From NCBI GenBank assembly GCA_030748735.1, contig JASMLK010000001.1, forward strand, positions 1 through 42,108: 42,108 nt of DNA. The letters are read 5' to 3'. Positions 8,052 to 18,183 of the stretch are shown in pieces. Every line of letters starts with the position of its first letter. Within the stretch, counting starts at the first letter, position 1. Below the pieces are notes generated by a model, which saw only the letters and a program-made list of their open reading frames with translations, did no database searches and was not told the origin of the DNA. Both the position numbers and the translations under genes were made by a program. Source of the DNA: Myxococcota bacterium. Its GTDB lineage: Bacteria > Myxococcota_A > UBA9160 > UBA4427.

Positions 8052-9135
8052 CCTGAGCTTCCCCTTCGCGCAGTGCTTCTTCTCGTGCGCGAGCTTCTTC
8101 CGCTTCTTTCGTTTCGGCGTCGATCGCGTCGAACATGACGTTCACGAGCGTGTCGCAACCTTCGCCCGTTGCACCCGAGATGCGCAGGCACGAAAGCCCG
8201 CGGGCGGCGAGTTCCTTTTCGACAGCAACGAGGGGCTCGTCGTCGCTGAAGAGTTCGACCTTGTTGAGGACGATGATCTCGCGTCGGTTCGCGAGTGCGT
8301 CCGAGTAGCGCGCGAGTTCGCGCCGGATGGCGTCGTAGTCGGCCAACAGATCGCGACCCTCCGCGAGCATCGCTCCGCAGTCGAGCAGGTGGACGATCAC
8401 GCGCGTGCGTTCGATGTGCCGCAAGAAGCGATCGCCGAGCCCCGCACCGTCGCTCGCGCCTTCGATCAGGCCGGGGATGTCGGCTGCAACGAGCCTCTGT
8501 TCCCCGCGTTCCACCACGCCGAGTGAAGGCACGAGGGTCGTGAACGGATAAGACGCGACACGCGGCCGGGCTTTCGAGAGCTTGCGCAGCAGCGTCGACT
8601 TGCCCGCGTTGGGGAAACCCACGAAGCCCACGTCGGCGAGCAGCCGTAAGGTGAGGCGCAGGTCCTTGGTTTCGCCGGGCTTGCCGGGTTGCGCGTACTG
8701 GGGAGCCTGGCGGGTCGAGGTCTTGAAGCGGGTGTTGCCGAGCCCGCCGATGCCACCGCGGCAGATCGTGAAGCGTTCGTTCGCTTCCGTGAGGTCGACG
8801 ATGGGTTCGGCCTCTTCGTCGGCGTCGCGCTCGTAGACCCCCGTGCCAACGGGCACGCGAATCTCGACCGACTTGCCCGAGGCACCGGTCTTCTGACGCG
8901 ACCCGCCGTCGGCTCCGCGCTCCGCTTTGATCTCGTGGCGATGGCGGATGTCGAGCAGGGTTCGCAGGCCGGGGTCGGCGACCAGGATGACATCACCACC
9001 GCGACCGCCGTCGCCTCCGTCGGGGCCGCCGAACGGTTCGAACTTTTCGCGGCGCATCGACACCATGCCCTTGCCTCCGTTGCCGGAGGAAACGCTGATG
9101 AAGACTTCGTCGACGAAGTTTTCGCGGCTGGCCAT
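8044..9135 (-). CDS. obg: Obg/CgtA-type GTPase
   Basis: Ribosome-associated GTPase acting in late 50S assembly and stress control. The 363-residue protein has the glycine-rich Obg fold at residues 1-158 (for example GGPDGGDGGRGGDV), then a GTPase domain: G1 loop GFPNAGKST (173-181), G3 DIPG (219-222), G4 NKVE and G5-like SGATGEG near the C-terminus. The start MASRENFVDEV is the conserved N-terminus of the family, so an in-frame extension to 9240 is rejected. It follows rpmA after a 211-base gap that holds only a CCGCGGC/GCCGCGG stem-loop (9308-9324), so it could have its own promoter. Confidence 0.96.
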   Translation of the reverse strand: MASRENFVDEVFISVSSGNGGKGMVSMRREKFEPFGGPDGGDGGRGGDVILVADPGLRTLLDIRHRHEIKAERGADGGSRQKTGASGKSVEIRVPVGTGVYERDADEEAEPIVDLTEANERFTICRGGIGGLGNTRFKTSTRQAPQYAQPGKPGETKDLRLTLRLLADVGFVGFPNAGKSTLLRKLSKARPRVASYPFTTLVPSLGVVERGEQRLVAADIPGLIEGASDGAGLGDRFLRHIERTRVIVHLLDCGAMLAEGRDLLADYDAIRRELARYSDALANRREIIVLNKVELFSDDEPLVAVEKELAARGLSCLRISGATGEGCDTLVNVMFDAIDAETKEAEEARAREEALREGEAQGG

Positions 9136-9346
9136 GGGGTTGGGTCTCGTCGGAGGGGAATGGACGGCTCGGAGGGTAGGCCGTCGAGTTGCGGCCGAAA
9201 GCACCGGTGGCGCCTCCCGACGGCAGGGGGGAACCGGCATCGCACGCGTGGCGATGCGATCTCACGGCGCAATGCACCCATGAAGATCGCCTCTTGCCAG
9301 AATTCGACCGCGGCATGGCCGCGGGAAGAAGACGCTGCGCGATGGA

Positions 9347-9610
9347 CTATTCGGCGGCTGGCGCCGGGTCGACGTACGCGACCGTGCGGCCGCGGCTCTT
9401 GCCGTAGCGCACGGTGCCGTCGACGAGGGCGAAGAGCGTGTAGTCGCGGCCGCAGCCGACGCCCTTGCCGGGATGGATCTTGGTTCCGCACTGACGCATG
9501 AGGATGTTGCCCGCCCGCACCGTCTGGCCGCCGAAGATCTTCATGCCCCGTCGCTGACCGTTGCTGTCGCGGCCGTTGCGTGAACTTCCCTGTCCCTTCT
9601 TATGCGCCAT
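9347..9610 (-). CDS. rpmA: 50S ribosomal protein L27
   Basis: Small basic protein at the peptidyl-transferase end of the 50S subunit. All 87 residues align with the family: N-terminal [16 protein letters not shown], then [14 protein letters not shown] and the conserved [17 protein letters not shown]. The N-terminus starts directly with the mature AHKKG form that reaches the peptidyl transferase centre, so there is no cleavable extension as seen in Firmicutes. It sits between rplU and obg, the standard order. Confidence 0.97.
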   Translation of the reverse strand: MAHKKGQGSSRNGRDSNGQRRGMKIFGGQTVRAGNILMRQCGTKIHPGKGVGCGRDYTLFALVDGTVRYGKSRGRTVAYVDPAPAAE

Positions 9611-9705
9611 GGTGCCTGCTTCCTAACTTGGTCTTGCGAGAGTGTTTGCTGATGCTTCCGCCGCGCCTGACTTCGGCCTATTGCCAAGAGAAGCGCCTGC
9701 GGCCA

Positions 9706-9730
9706 ACCAATTCGCCACTGGCGAATTGGT
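9706..9730 (-). other. Stem-loop between rplU and rpmA
   Basis: ACCAATTCGCC and GGCGAATTGGT form a perfect 11-bp stem with an ACT loop, 11 bases beyond the rplU stop. A direct repeat (CACCAATT twice) sits against it. No T-tract follows, so it is not a standard terminator; mRNA processing or partial attenuation between the two ribosomal genes is an inference. Confidence 0.5.
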
Positions 9731-9741
9731 GAATTGGTGAA

Positions 9742-10052
9742 TCAGTGGTCGATAGAATCGATTCGAACTTCGGTGTAGTCCTGCCGATGGCCCTGCGTCT
9801 TCCGGTAGCCCTTGCGGCGCTTCATCTTGAAGACGCGGATCTTCGGGTGGCGACCCTGGGCCGTGATGGTGCCCACGACCTTGGCACCCTCGACCTGCGG
9901 CGTGCCGATGGTGACGCCTTCGTCGCCTCCAACCATGAGGACGTCGGAGAACTCGATCGTGTCACCGACCTCTCCACCGAGTTTTTCGACGCGGACCGCT
10001 TCGCCCGGGTTGACCCGGACCTGCTTTCCACCGGTTTTGACGACGGCGTACA

Positions 10053-10053
<1 letters not shown>
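9742..10053 (-). CDS. rplU: 50S ribosomal protein L21
   Basis: Ribosomal large-subunit protein that binds 23S rRNA. The 103 residues start MYAVVKTGGKQVRV and end in the conserved basic RRKGYRKTQGHRQ segment followed by a short tail, all typical of L21. Its ATG shares one base with the TAA stop of the RNase E/G gene (TAATG), so translation is probably coupled. The rplU-rpmA-obg order downstream of an RNase E/G gene is a classic bacterial arrangement. Confidence 0.97.
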
Positions 10054-12242
<2,189 letters not shown>

Positions 12243-12248
12243 GTTGCG

Positions 12249-12260
12249 TCCGCTAGCGGA
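12249..12260 (-). promoter_or_regulatory. Perfect 12-base palindrome at the RNase E/G translation start
   Basis: TCCGCTAGCGGA is a perfect palindrome ending 6 bases before the rng ATG on the minus strand, exactly where a Shine-Dalgarno should be; the only candidate (AGCGGA) is its 3' half. It could act as a DNA operator or as an mRNA element in autoregulation, as is known for RNase E leaders. The function is inferred. Confidence 0.3.
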
Positions 12261-12316
12261 AGCAATGACGGATCCGATGCCCCAGGTGATACCCAGAGTT
12301 TGGGGCTCGGTGCGTT

Positions 12317-12398
12317 GTCATTCCCTTCGCCGCTGGCGAGTCAGTTCGGGAACACGTGCGCTTGTGGGCCGCTGGAAACCAGCGGTGGCGGGGATGAC
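12317..12398. repeat. REP/MITE-like imperfect palindrome with an inner perfect hairpin
   Basis: The ends are imperfect inverted repeats of about 20 bases: the left arm starts GTCATTCCC and ends CCGCTGG; the right arm is CCAGCGG...GGGATGAC, matching at 16 of 20 positions. Inside, CCGCTGG-AAA-CCAGCGG (12369-12385) is a perfect 7-bp hairpin. GTCATTCCC-type ends are typical of REP and small MITE elements scattered through proteobacterial genomes. Only one copy is seen in this window, so repetition in the genome is an inference. Confidence 0.45.
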
Positions 12399-13215
12399 TA
12401 GACGGCAAGCAAGGCAGATAAGACCTGCCCCGCTCGGTTGGGGTTGCGCTCGGTTGTCCCGACGTTCGTTCGTTCGATGACTCGCACAGGATTCTCTTGA
12501 ATCGCGGCGCCAGCTGGAAAACCCGTCTTTCGAGGCCGTTCTTGGTCTAGCTGTACTTGGTGTGGCTGAATCAGCATCCCCGCCGTCAACCTCTCGAATG
12601 ACACTCCGGGTGCAACACGCTGTGGGTATTGAGTCTGTCGGTGTAGGGAAGGACCGGGCTGGTGGTCGATGCGCTCTCGCTTGGTCTGGCGGCCTGGGCT
12701 CGTGTCACTGACCCGTGGTCATCACGGTGGTGGTTCGATCGCCGACTGAAGTGCAATTGATGCACGTTTTCAGAATCGAGCGGCGATGGAACCGTGACCC
12801 GGCTGTCTCCTCGTCGTGTGGACGAAGGAGCAGTTCGAGATCAAGACGCCGTTTGTCTGCAGTTCCTTGTAGCTGCGGGTGGCTGACTAGCGAGATGGGT
12901 TCGTGGTTCGAATCGATAAGCGCTCTATCAAACACTTGCGCGAACACTTGCGCTTTCGCGTAGCACCCACACTCGCGACTGGACCCGACCTGGGTTTCCC
13001 AGCCTCGCTGTGGTGTGTCACGCTTGGATGTCCCGCGGGACTCAGTCGCCGGCTGCATGTGCAGGCCGAGCAAGTTGGTCCCGCCTTCCTTACTCTTTTT
13101 GTCTCAATCCTTGGGTCGAATTGCGTCGTTGCGGACGGCCTACGACTTGTCTGCCGTTTGCAACGGTCCGGAGCCGGCCCAGCCGGGGCCGACCTGAAAA
13201 CTTGAAAGAACAATC

Positions 13216-14643
13216 ATGGATCAAGGCGACGGCGTCAACCCGGACCCCCGAAGGTCTCTCCCTTCGGTAGACAAGCTTACGCGGGAGGTGGTTCGCGCTT
13301 GTCCCCGGTTGCCCGAGTGGGCGGTCGTCGCCGCCTGTCGTTCAATCCTTCGGAACGCCCGCGACGAAGCTGAATTGCTCGTTTCCCGAGGGGCAGATGC
13401 GAACGCGTTCGCAAAGTTTGCCGAAACCCCATGGGCGGTCCGGGTCGCAGCGCGGGCGAGCGAGCTCGTGAGTCCCCATCCGAAGCGGGTCATCAACGCA
13501 ACCGGCGTGATTTTGCACACGAATCTGGGGCGGGCCCCGATCGCGGCCGGTGCCGCGCAAGCCGCCGTGGACGCCAGTGTGGGGTATTCCAACCTCGAAC
13601 TCGATCTCGCAACAGGGCGTCGCGGTCACCGCCTGAGCGCGGTGGCGGAAAAGCTCTGCGTTCTTTCTGGCGCCCCCGCCGCCACTGCGGTCAACAACTG
13701 CGCGGCGGCTGTCCTTCTCACACTCGACACCCTGGCGCGCGGGCGGGAAGTCGTGGTTTCGCGTGGAGAGTTGGTCGAAATCGGCGGCTCGTTTCGCGTG
13801 CCGGCCATCATGGAGCGAGCCGGCGTCAAGCTGGTCGAAGTCGGGACGACGAACCGCACCCATCCGCGCGACTACGCCGAAGCGATCGGGCCCGACACGG
13901 CCCTTCTCTTGAAGGTCCACCGCAGCAACTTCGAGCAGACGGGCTTCGTGACCGACGTGGAACTCGCCGAACTCGTCGAGATCGGTCGCGAACACGGGCT
14001 CCCGGTACTCGAAGATCTCGGCGCAGGGACGCTCCTCGACCTCGGGGACCGCGGCGTTCCCCGGGACGTCTACGCGCCGGGGCGAATCGCGCTCGGGGCT
14101 GACGTCGTCTGCTTCTCGGGCGACAAGCTCGTCGGAGGTCCGCAGGCGGGGATCATCCTCGGAAGCGAGGAGAAGATCGCGGCCATCAAGCGCAACCCCC
14201 TCGCGCGGGCCCTTCGCCTCGACAAGATGACGCTCGCGGCTCTCGACTGGACGCTGGGCCGCATGCTCGACGGGTCGGCGCAAGCCGACGTCCCGCTGCT
14301 TTCGATGATGCTCGAGGGCGTGCCTTCGCTCGAAGCGCGCGCCCAGCAGCTGCGCGAACGCGTTGCGCCGCTCGCCCGCGCGGGCGTGCGGGTCGGCATC
14401 GAGAAGGGGCATGTGCCGATCGGTGGCGGCTCGCTGCCGGGTGTCGAATTCGAAAGCCGCGCGCTGGTGGTGTCGGGCGAGGGCCCCGAGTGGTCGGCTG
14501 ACGAGATCATGCGTCGCTTGCGCGAAAACGATCCGCCGGTTCTCGCGCGCGTACGCGATGACGCGGTCTGCTTCGACCTTCGCACGCTGCAGGCAGAAGA
14601 CGTCGAAGCGGTGGCGTGCGCCCTCGAAAACGCCCTGCGTTGA
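13216..14643 (+). CDS. selA: L-seryl-tRNA(Sec) selenium transferase
   Basis: PLP enzyme that turns Ser-tRNA(Sec) into Sec-tRNA(Sec) using selenophosphate. The 475 residues are close to E. coli SelA (463). Visible: the N-terminal helical domain, INATGVILHTNLGRAP (94-109), GYSNLELDLATG (123-134), the PLP phosphate region, EDLGAGTL (266-273) and the PLP-binding lysine in SGDKLVGGPQAG (Lys304). The ATG has only a weak AAAGAA ahead of it. No selB, selC or selD and no in-frame TGA selenoprotein was found in the window, so the rest of the pathway must be elsewhere. The HNH gene starts 37 bases downstream. Confidence 0.95.
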   Translation: MDQGDGVNPDPRRSLPSVDKLTREVVRACPRLPEWAVVAACRSILRNARDEAELLVSRGADANAFAKFAETPWAVRVAARASELVSPHPKRVINATGVILHTNLGRAPIAAGAAQAAVDASVGYSNLELDLATGRRGHRLSAVAEKLCVLSGAPAATAVNNCAAAVLLTLDTLARGREVVVSRGELVEIGGSFRVPAIMERAGVKLVEVGTTNRTHPRDYAEAIGPDTALLLKVHRSNFEQTGFVTDVELAELVEIGREHGLPVLEDLGAGTLLDLGDRGVPRDVYAPGRIALGADVVCFSGDKLVGGPQAGIILGSEEKIAAIKRNPLARALRLDKMTLAALDWTLGRMLDGSAQADVPLLSMMLEGVPSLEARAQQLRERVAPLARAGVRVGIEKGHVPIGGGSLPGVEFESRALVVSGEGPEWSADEIMRRLRENDPPVLARVRDDAVCFDLRTLQAEDVEAVACALENALR

Positions 14644-14680
14644 AGGCATTCGACCGTTTGGTACGGTCTCGTGCCAGGTC

Positions 14681-15280
14681 ATGCTGAATACGAGTGTCCT
14701 GGTCCTGAATCGAAGTTTCCTTCCGATCCACGTCACATCGGTTCGTCGAGCCTTCTCTCTCATCTACTCGGGTGGCGCCGAGGCGGTGAACCAGCACTAC
14801 GAGACCTTCGACTTCGATGCGTGGTGCGTGCGCGGGAGCGCGTCCGATGCGCGCGACCTGATTCGCACGCTGCATGGCGAGATTGCGGTCCCGCGCGTCA
14901 TCTATCTGCGAAGCTTCGACCGGGTGCCGCGCAAGCACGTGCGCTTCAGTCGGGCCAACATCTTTTCGCGCGATACGCACATGTGTCAGTACTGCGCAGA
15001 GATGCCGCCGCGCTCGCAGCTGAACCTCGATCACGTGATTCCGCGCGCCCAGGGCGGCAAGACGACATGGGAGAACGTCGTTTGCTGCTGTATCCCGTGC
15101 AATCGACGAAAGGGGGGCCGAACCCCCGAACAGGCGGGTGTGAAGTTGCGGAAGGTCCCGCGGCGACCGCGCTGGTCCCCGCTGATGAGCGTGACGCCCC
15201 ACGGCGCGCGCTACCAGGAATGGCGCCCATTCCTCGGTGAGTACGACAAAGCGCTCGATATTTCCCAATCGGCGTCATAA
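14681..15280 (+). CDS. HNH endonuclease family protein
   Basis: A 199-residue stand-alone HNH nuclease-fold protein. The N-terminal half (MLNTSVLVLNRSFLPI and following) belongs to a conserved family found as a single chromosomal gene in many phyla. The nuclease module has zinc-binding CQYC (102-105), the catalytic LDHVIPRAQGG with Asp117-His118, Asn132 in TTWENVV, and a second CIPC pair (137-140). There is no methylase, specificity or phage gene beside it, so restriction or homing is not supported; a DNA-repair or housekeeping role is an inference. The ATG at MLNTSV is the family start. Confidence 0.88.
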   Translation: MLNTSVLVLNRSFLPIHVTSVRRAFSLIYSGGAEAVNQHYETFDFDAWCVRGSASDARDLIRTLHGEIAVPRVIYLRSFDRVPRKHVRFSRANIFSRDTHMCQYCAEMPPRSQLNLDHVIPRAQGGKTTWENVVCCCIPCNRRKGGRTPEQAGVKLRKVPRRPRWSPLMSVTPHGARYQEWRPFLGEYDKALDISQSAS

Positions 15281-15411
15281 GCTTCGAAACGGCAAGTCAG
15301 ATGGGGGGTCGTTGCCGTGCGGTACACGCAACACGTGCAGCCCGAAATGGGTCTGCGGTGCGCGAACGCGTGCCGGTCGTCGAATTCGAGCGACGGTGCG
15401 GGAGTTCGCGA

Positions 15412-16443
15412 ATGAACCCGCGAGTCGAGGGTCAACAGACCGCGGCGACGCCCGCTGTGAACTCAGGGGCACGCGTCATTTCCGTGGGCGGCGGCAAGGG
15501 CGGCGTCGGCAAGTCGTTCATGGTGGCCAACCTCGCCACGTGCCTCGCGCGCGCGGGCTATCGCGTGATCGTGGTCGACTGCGATCTCGAAGGCGCCAAC
15601 CTTCACACGGTCGTGGGAGCGCACGCGCCGGTTTCGAGTCTCGCCGACTTCGTTGCGCAGCGCGTAGACGACCTGGGCAAGCTCGTTTTCGATACGCCGA
15701 TCGAAGGCCTGCAGTTGATCGCGGGAACGCACGCGAACCTCAGCGATGCGCAGCCCACGCATCTGCGACGCGTTCGGCTCATGCGCGCGTTGCGTCGCTT
15801 GCAGGCGGATTTCGTGATCCTCGACCTCGGTGCCGGGGTGCACTCGGCGGTGCTCGATTACTTCCTGGTGGCCGACGACGGGCTCGTCGTCTGTTCTCCC
15901 GAGCCGACGAGCGTCGAAAATGCATACACGTTCTTGCGCGCCGCTTTCTATCGCCGCATGCGACTCGCCATGGTGGGCCACGGTGTGCGCAAGCTCGTCA
16001 CCACGGCGATGGACCAGCGCAACGAACACGGTCTGCGCACCCCGCTCGACCTGCTTCGCGAGATCGAAGCGATCGACAGTGCGGACGGCGCCCGCTTCGT
16101 CCAGACCATGCGCGAATTCCGCCCGCGGGTGGTGATCAACAACGTGCGCACGGCCGAAGACATCAAGCTCGGCTTCGCGGTGTGCAGCGTGTGCCGCAAG
16201 TACTTCGGGATCGACGCGGAGTATCTCGGCTACGTGAACCAGGACGACGACGTGCGGCTTTCGGTTGCCAGCCGCAAACCCCTCGTCGAGTACCGCCCCA
16301 AGTCCGACGCTTCCATCTACCTCCAACGCATCGCCCGCAAGCTCGCGGGGGGGCGACCCTCTTCGTTTCAGGCCGCAGCGCCGAACCGCGTTGCGAGTCC
16401 TTCGGGTGCACCGACACCCGCAGCGGGGAGTCCGACCGCGTGA
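15412..16443 (+). CDS. MinD/ParA-type ATPase (FlhG/FleN-like)
   Basis: A 343-residue P-loop ATPase of the MinD/ParA class, which positions cellular structures by ATP-driven dimerisation. The deviant Walker A GGGKGGVGKS (26-35, signature Lys29 and Lys34) and the switch region ILDLGAGVHS (136-145) are clear. The body resembles the FlhG/FleN-like branch, but no flagellar or min gene is nearby. A short CSVC segment (258-261) and a Ser/Pro/Ala-rich tail (about 313-343) are visible; I see no clear C-terminal membrane-targeting amphipathic helix. The start follows GGGAG at 15399-15403 and sits just before the ATPase fold. The next gene begins inside its stop codon, so the two products probably work together. 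Confidence 0.88.
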   Translation: MNPRVEGQQTAATPAVNSGARVISVGGGKGGVGKSFMVANLATCLARAGYRVIVVDCDLEGANLHTVVGAHAPVSSLADFVAQRVDDLGKLVFDTPIEGLQLIAGTHANLSDAQPTHLRRVRLMRALRRLQADFVILDLGAGVHSAVLDYFLVADDGLVVCSPEPTSVENAYTFLRAAFYRRMRLAMVGHGVRKLVTTAMDQRNEHGLRTPLDLLREIEAIDSADGARFVQTMREFRPRVVINNVRTAEDIKLGFAVCSVCRKYFGIDAEYLGYVNQDDDVRLSVASRKPLVEYRPKSDASIYLQRIARKLAGGRPSSFQAAAPNRVASPSGAPTPAAGSPTA

Positions 16444-17123
16444 AGCCGCTCGACGAGCAAGATCACTACGAAGTCCTCGAAGTCACACCCGGGGCTGCGT
16501 TCGAAGACATCGAACGTGCCTATCGGCTCACGCGAGCGGCCTACACCGATGGATCGATGGCGCTCTATTCGATCTTCAACCGCGACGACGCAGCGGTGAT
16601 TCGATCGCGAATCGACGAAGCCTACCGGGTGCTCACCGATCCACAGGATCGCGCACGCTATGACGCCGAGGCGGGCATCGCCGATCGACACGCCGAAGCC
16701 GCGACCCCGACGGCGACGCGCCCGATCGATGCGTTTCCCCTCGAAGTCGATTGCGAGGAATCCGAAGCCCGCACGCTACCCGCCGAGCTTCCCTCCGCGA
16801 TCGAAGTCATCGACGACCCGGACGCGGACATCGACGAAGAGACGAGCGACTTCGACGGTGCCGCTTTGCGGCGCGCCCGCTTGCGCCGCGGTGTGGAACT
16901 CGACCAGATCTCGGACGTCACCAAGGTGAGCGTGAAGTATCTGCGCTGCATAGAAGAAGAGGACTTCGAGCGCTTGCCGGCATCGGTCTACGTCCGCGGC
17001 TTCGTCACCGCGTACGCGCGTGCCATCGGCCTCGACGCGCGGCGCGTATCGACGAGCTACATGGAACGCGTCGAGGCGGCGCGTGAACAGCCTCAGCGCC
17101 GCCTGCGTTCGTCTTCGCGCTGA
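16440..17123 (+). CDS. J-domain-like protein (no HPD motif) fused to a RodZ-type helix-turn-helix
   Basis: A 227-residue two-part protein starting at GTG, which overlaps the stop of the MinD-like gene by 4 bases. Residues 8-76 look like a J domain (HYEVLEVTP, IDEAYRVLTDPQDRARYD), but the loop where the HPD tripeptide should be reads YTDGSMALYS, so it should not stimulate DnaK ATPase. Residues 77-139 are an acidic linker. Residues 140-205 are a RodZ-type HTH (LRRARLRRGVELDQIS, VRGFVTAYARAIGLD). The chain ends in an Arg/Ser tail without a transmembrane helix, unlike true RodZ. A role as partner or adaptor of the MinD-like ATPase is inferred from the coupling. Confidence 0.8.
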   Translation: MKPLDEQDHYEVLEVTPGAAFEDIERAYRLTRAAYTDGSMALYSIFNRDDAAVIRSRIDEAYRVLTDPQDRARYDAEAGIADRHAEAATPTATRPIDAFPLEVDCEESEARTLPAELPSAIEVIDDPDADIDEETSDFDGAALRRARLRRGVELDQISDVTKVSVKYLRCIEEEDFERLPASVYVRGFVTAYARAIGLDARRVSTSYMERVEAAREQPQRRLRSSSR

Positions 17124-17163
17124 GGCGAGCCACGCGCAGCAATGCGGGCTAGAACGTCGAGCG

Positions 17164-18183
17164 ATGGCCCCGTCTTCGCGCACGCCTTCTCCTTTGCCTA
17201 CGCCCACGCCACCAGCTGGCGACAACGGCACGCTGACTTTCGAAGTCGCTGAAGCCGCCGCGGGGCAGCGCGTCGATGTCTACCTGAGCGAGAGCGCCGA
17301 AGTTTCGCGCGCCCAGGCGAGGCGTTGGCTCGAAGAAGGGCGCGCCCTCGTGAACGACGCCGTCGTTCGTCCGTCGCGCAAGGTCAGCGAGGGGGACGTC
17401 GTCGTCGCCGACCCGCCCGAGGCGCAGCCCGTCGATCTCGTGGCCGAAGACATTCCGCTCGTCGTGTTGCACGAAGACGCGGACCTGATCGTGATCGACA
17501 AGCCGGCGGGGATGGTGGTGCACCCCGCGCCGGGCCATGCGAGCGGGACGCTGGTCAACGCGTTGCTGCATCATTGTGACGACCTGGCCGGCGTCGGGGG
17601 TGCGCTGCGCCCCGGCATCGTCCATCGGCTCGATCGCGGTACCAGTGGCGTGATGGTTGCCGCAAAGAACGACCGCGCGCATCAGATGCTTGCCGAGCAG
17701 TTTCACGACCACACGATCGGCCGTGTCTACCGCACCTTCGTGCGCGCGCTGCCGAAGAGCGACCGCGGCGAGATCGATGCTCCGATCGGCCGCCACCCGA
17801 AGGATCGTAAGCGCATGTCGATCCGCACCCAGTCGGGTCGCGTGGCGACGACGCGTTGGGTCTGTCGCGCGCGCTATCCGCGATCGGGCGTCAGCCAACT
17901 CGAGATCCATCCGCAGACCGGGCGTACGCACCAGATTCGCGTTCATCTTTCGTCGCACGGCATGCCGATCGTTGGCGACCCCGTCTACGGTCGAGGTCGA
18001 ACGCAGGGTGGCAAGTCGTCCGCCCCGGAATCGCTGGATCGCCCCGCACTTCACGCTGCACTGCTTGCGTTCGACCACCCCGCGAGTGGTGAGCGCATGG
18101 AGTTCAGTGCGGGCTTTCCCGAAGATCTCGCGGCTCTCGAAGAGAACCTCGAGGCGCGCGAAGCGCAGGCGGCTGCGCGCTGA
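17164..18183 (+). CDS. rluD: RluD-type 23S rRNA pseudouridine synthase
   Basis: RluA/RluD-family enzyme that isomerises uridine to pseudouridine, most likely in 23S rRNA helix 69. The 339 residues contain a Pro/Thr-rich start, an S4 RNA-binding domain (about 35-85), and the catalytic domain with DKPAGMVVHPAPGH (112-125), the catalytic aspartate in HRLDRGTSG (Asp157), and QTGRTHQIRVH. The family includes RluA, RluC and RluD; the S4 domain and motif spacing favour RluD, though the exact target uridines cannot be read from sequence. Its stop shares one base with the next start (TGATG), coupling it to pgeF, a very common pairing. Confidence 0.93.
   Translation: MAPSSRTPSPLPTPTPPAGDNGTLTFEVAEAAAGQRVDVYLSESAEVSRAQARRWLEEGRALVNDAVVRPSRKVSEGDVVVADPPEAQPVDLVAEDIPLVVLHEDADLIVIDKPAGMVVHPAPGHASGTLVNALLHHCDDLAGVGGALRPGIVHRLDRGTSGVMVAAKNDRAHQMLAEQFHDHTIGRVYRTFVRALPKSDRGEIDAPIGRHPKDRKRMSIRTQSGRVATTRWVCRARYPRSGVSQLEIHPQTGRTHQIRVHLSSHGMPIVGDPVYGRGRTQGGKSSAPESLDRPALHAALLAFDHPASGERMEFSAGFPEDLAALEENLEAREAQAAAR

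Larger units (their letters stand above)
12243..13215. other. Long intergenic region between rng (-) and selA (+)
   Basis: These 973 bases separate two divergent genes and hold no convincing protein gene; short frames here lack domains and ribosome binding sites. Contents seen: the palindrome at the rng start, a REP/MITE-like inverted repeat (12317-12398), and a direct repeat AACACTTGCGC at 12931 and 12943. I looked for tRNA(Sec), because selA follows, and for RNase P, tmRNA and SRP RNA signatures, and found none. Promoters for both flanking operons must lie here, but no clear -35/-10 pair stands out. Confidence 0.5.

Noticed and set aside
9308..9324. CCGCGGC-ATG-GCCGCGG stem-loop in the rpmA-obg gap as a terminator
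   Set aside because: The stem is short and no T-run follows on the minus strand; kept only as a remark in the obg entry.
12902..12920. GGTTCGAATC as a possible tRNA T-arm, considered because selA is nearby
   Set aside because: The flanking bases cannot form the 5-bp T-stem, and no acceptor or anticodon stem is found around it.
14681..15280. HNH gene as part of a restriction, homing or phage system
   Set aside because: No methylase, intron, intein or phage gene is adjacent; the family is a common single chromosomal gene, so it is annotated without such a role.
15289..15318. ACGGCAA/TTGCCGT inverted repeat after the HNH gene as a terminator
   Set aside because: The loop is 16 bases with a G6 run, the stem is only 7 bp, and there is no T-tract.
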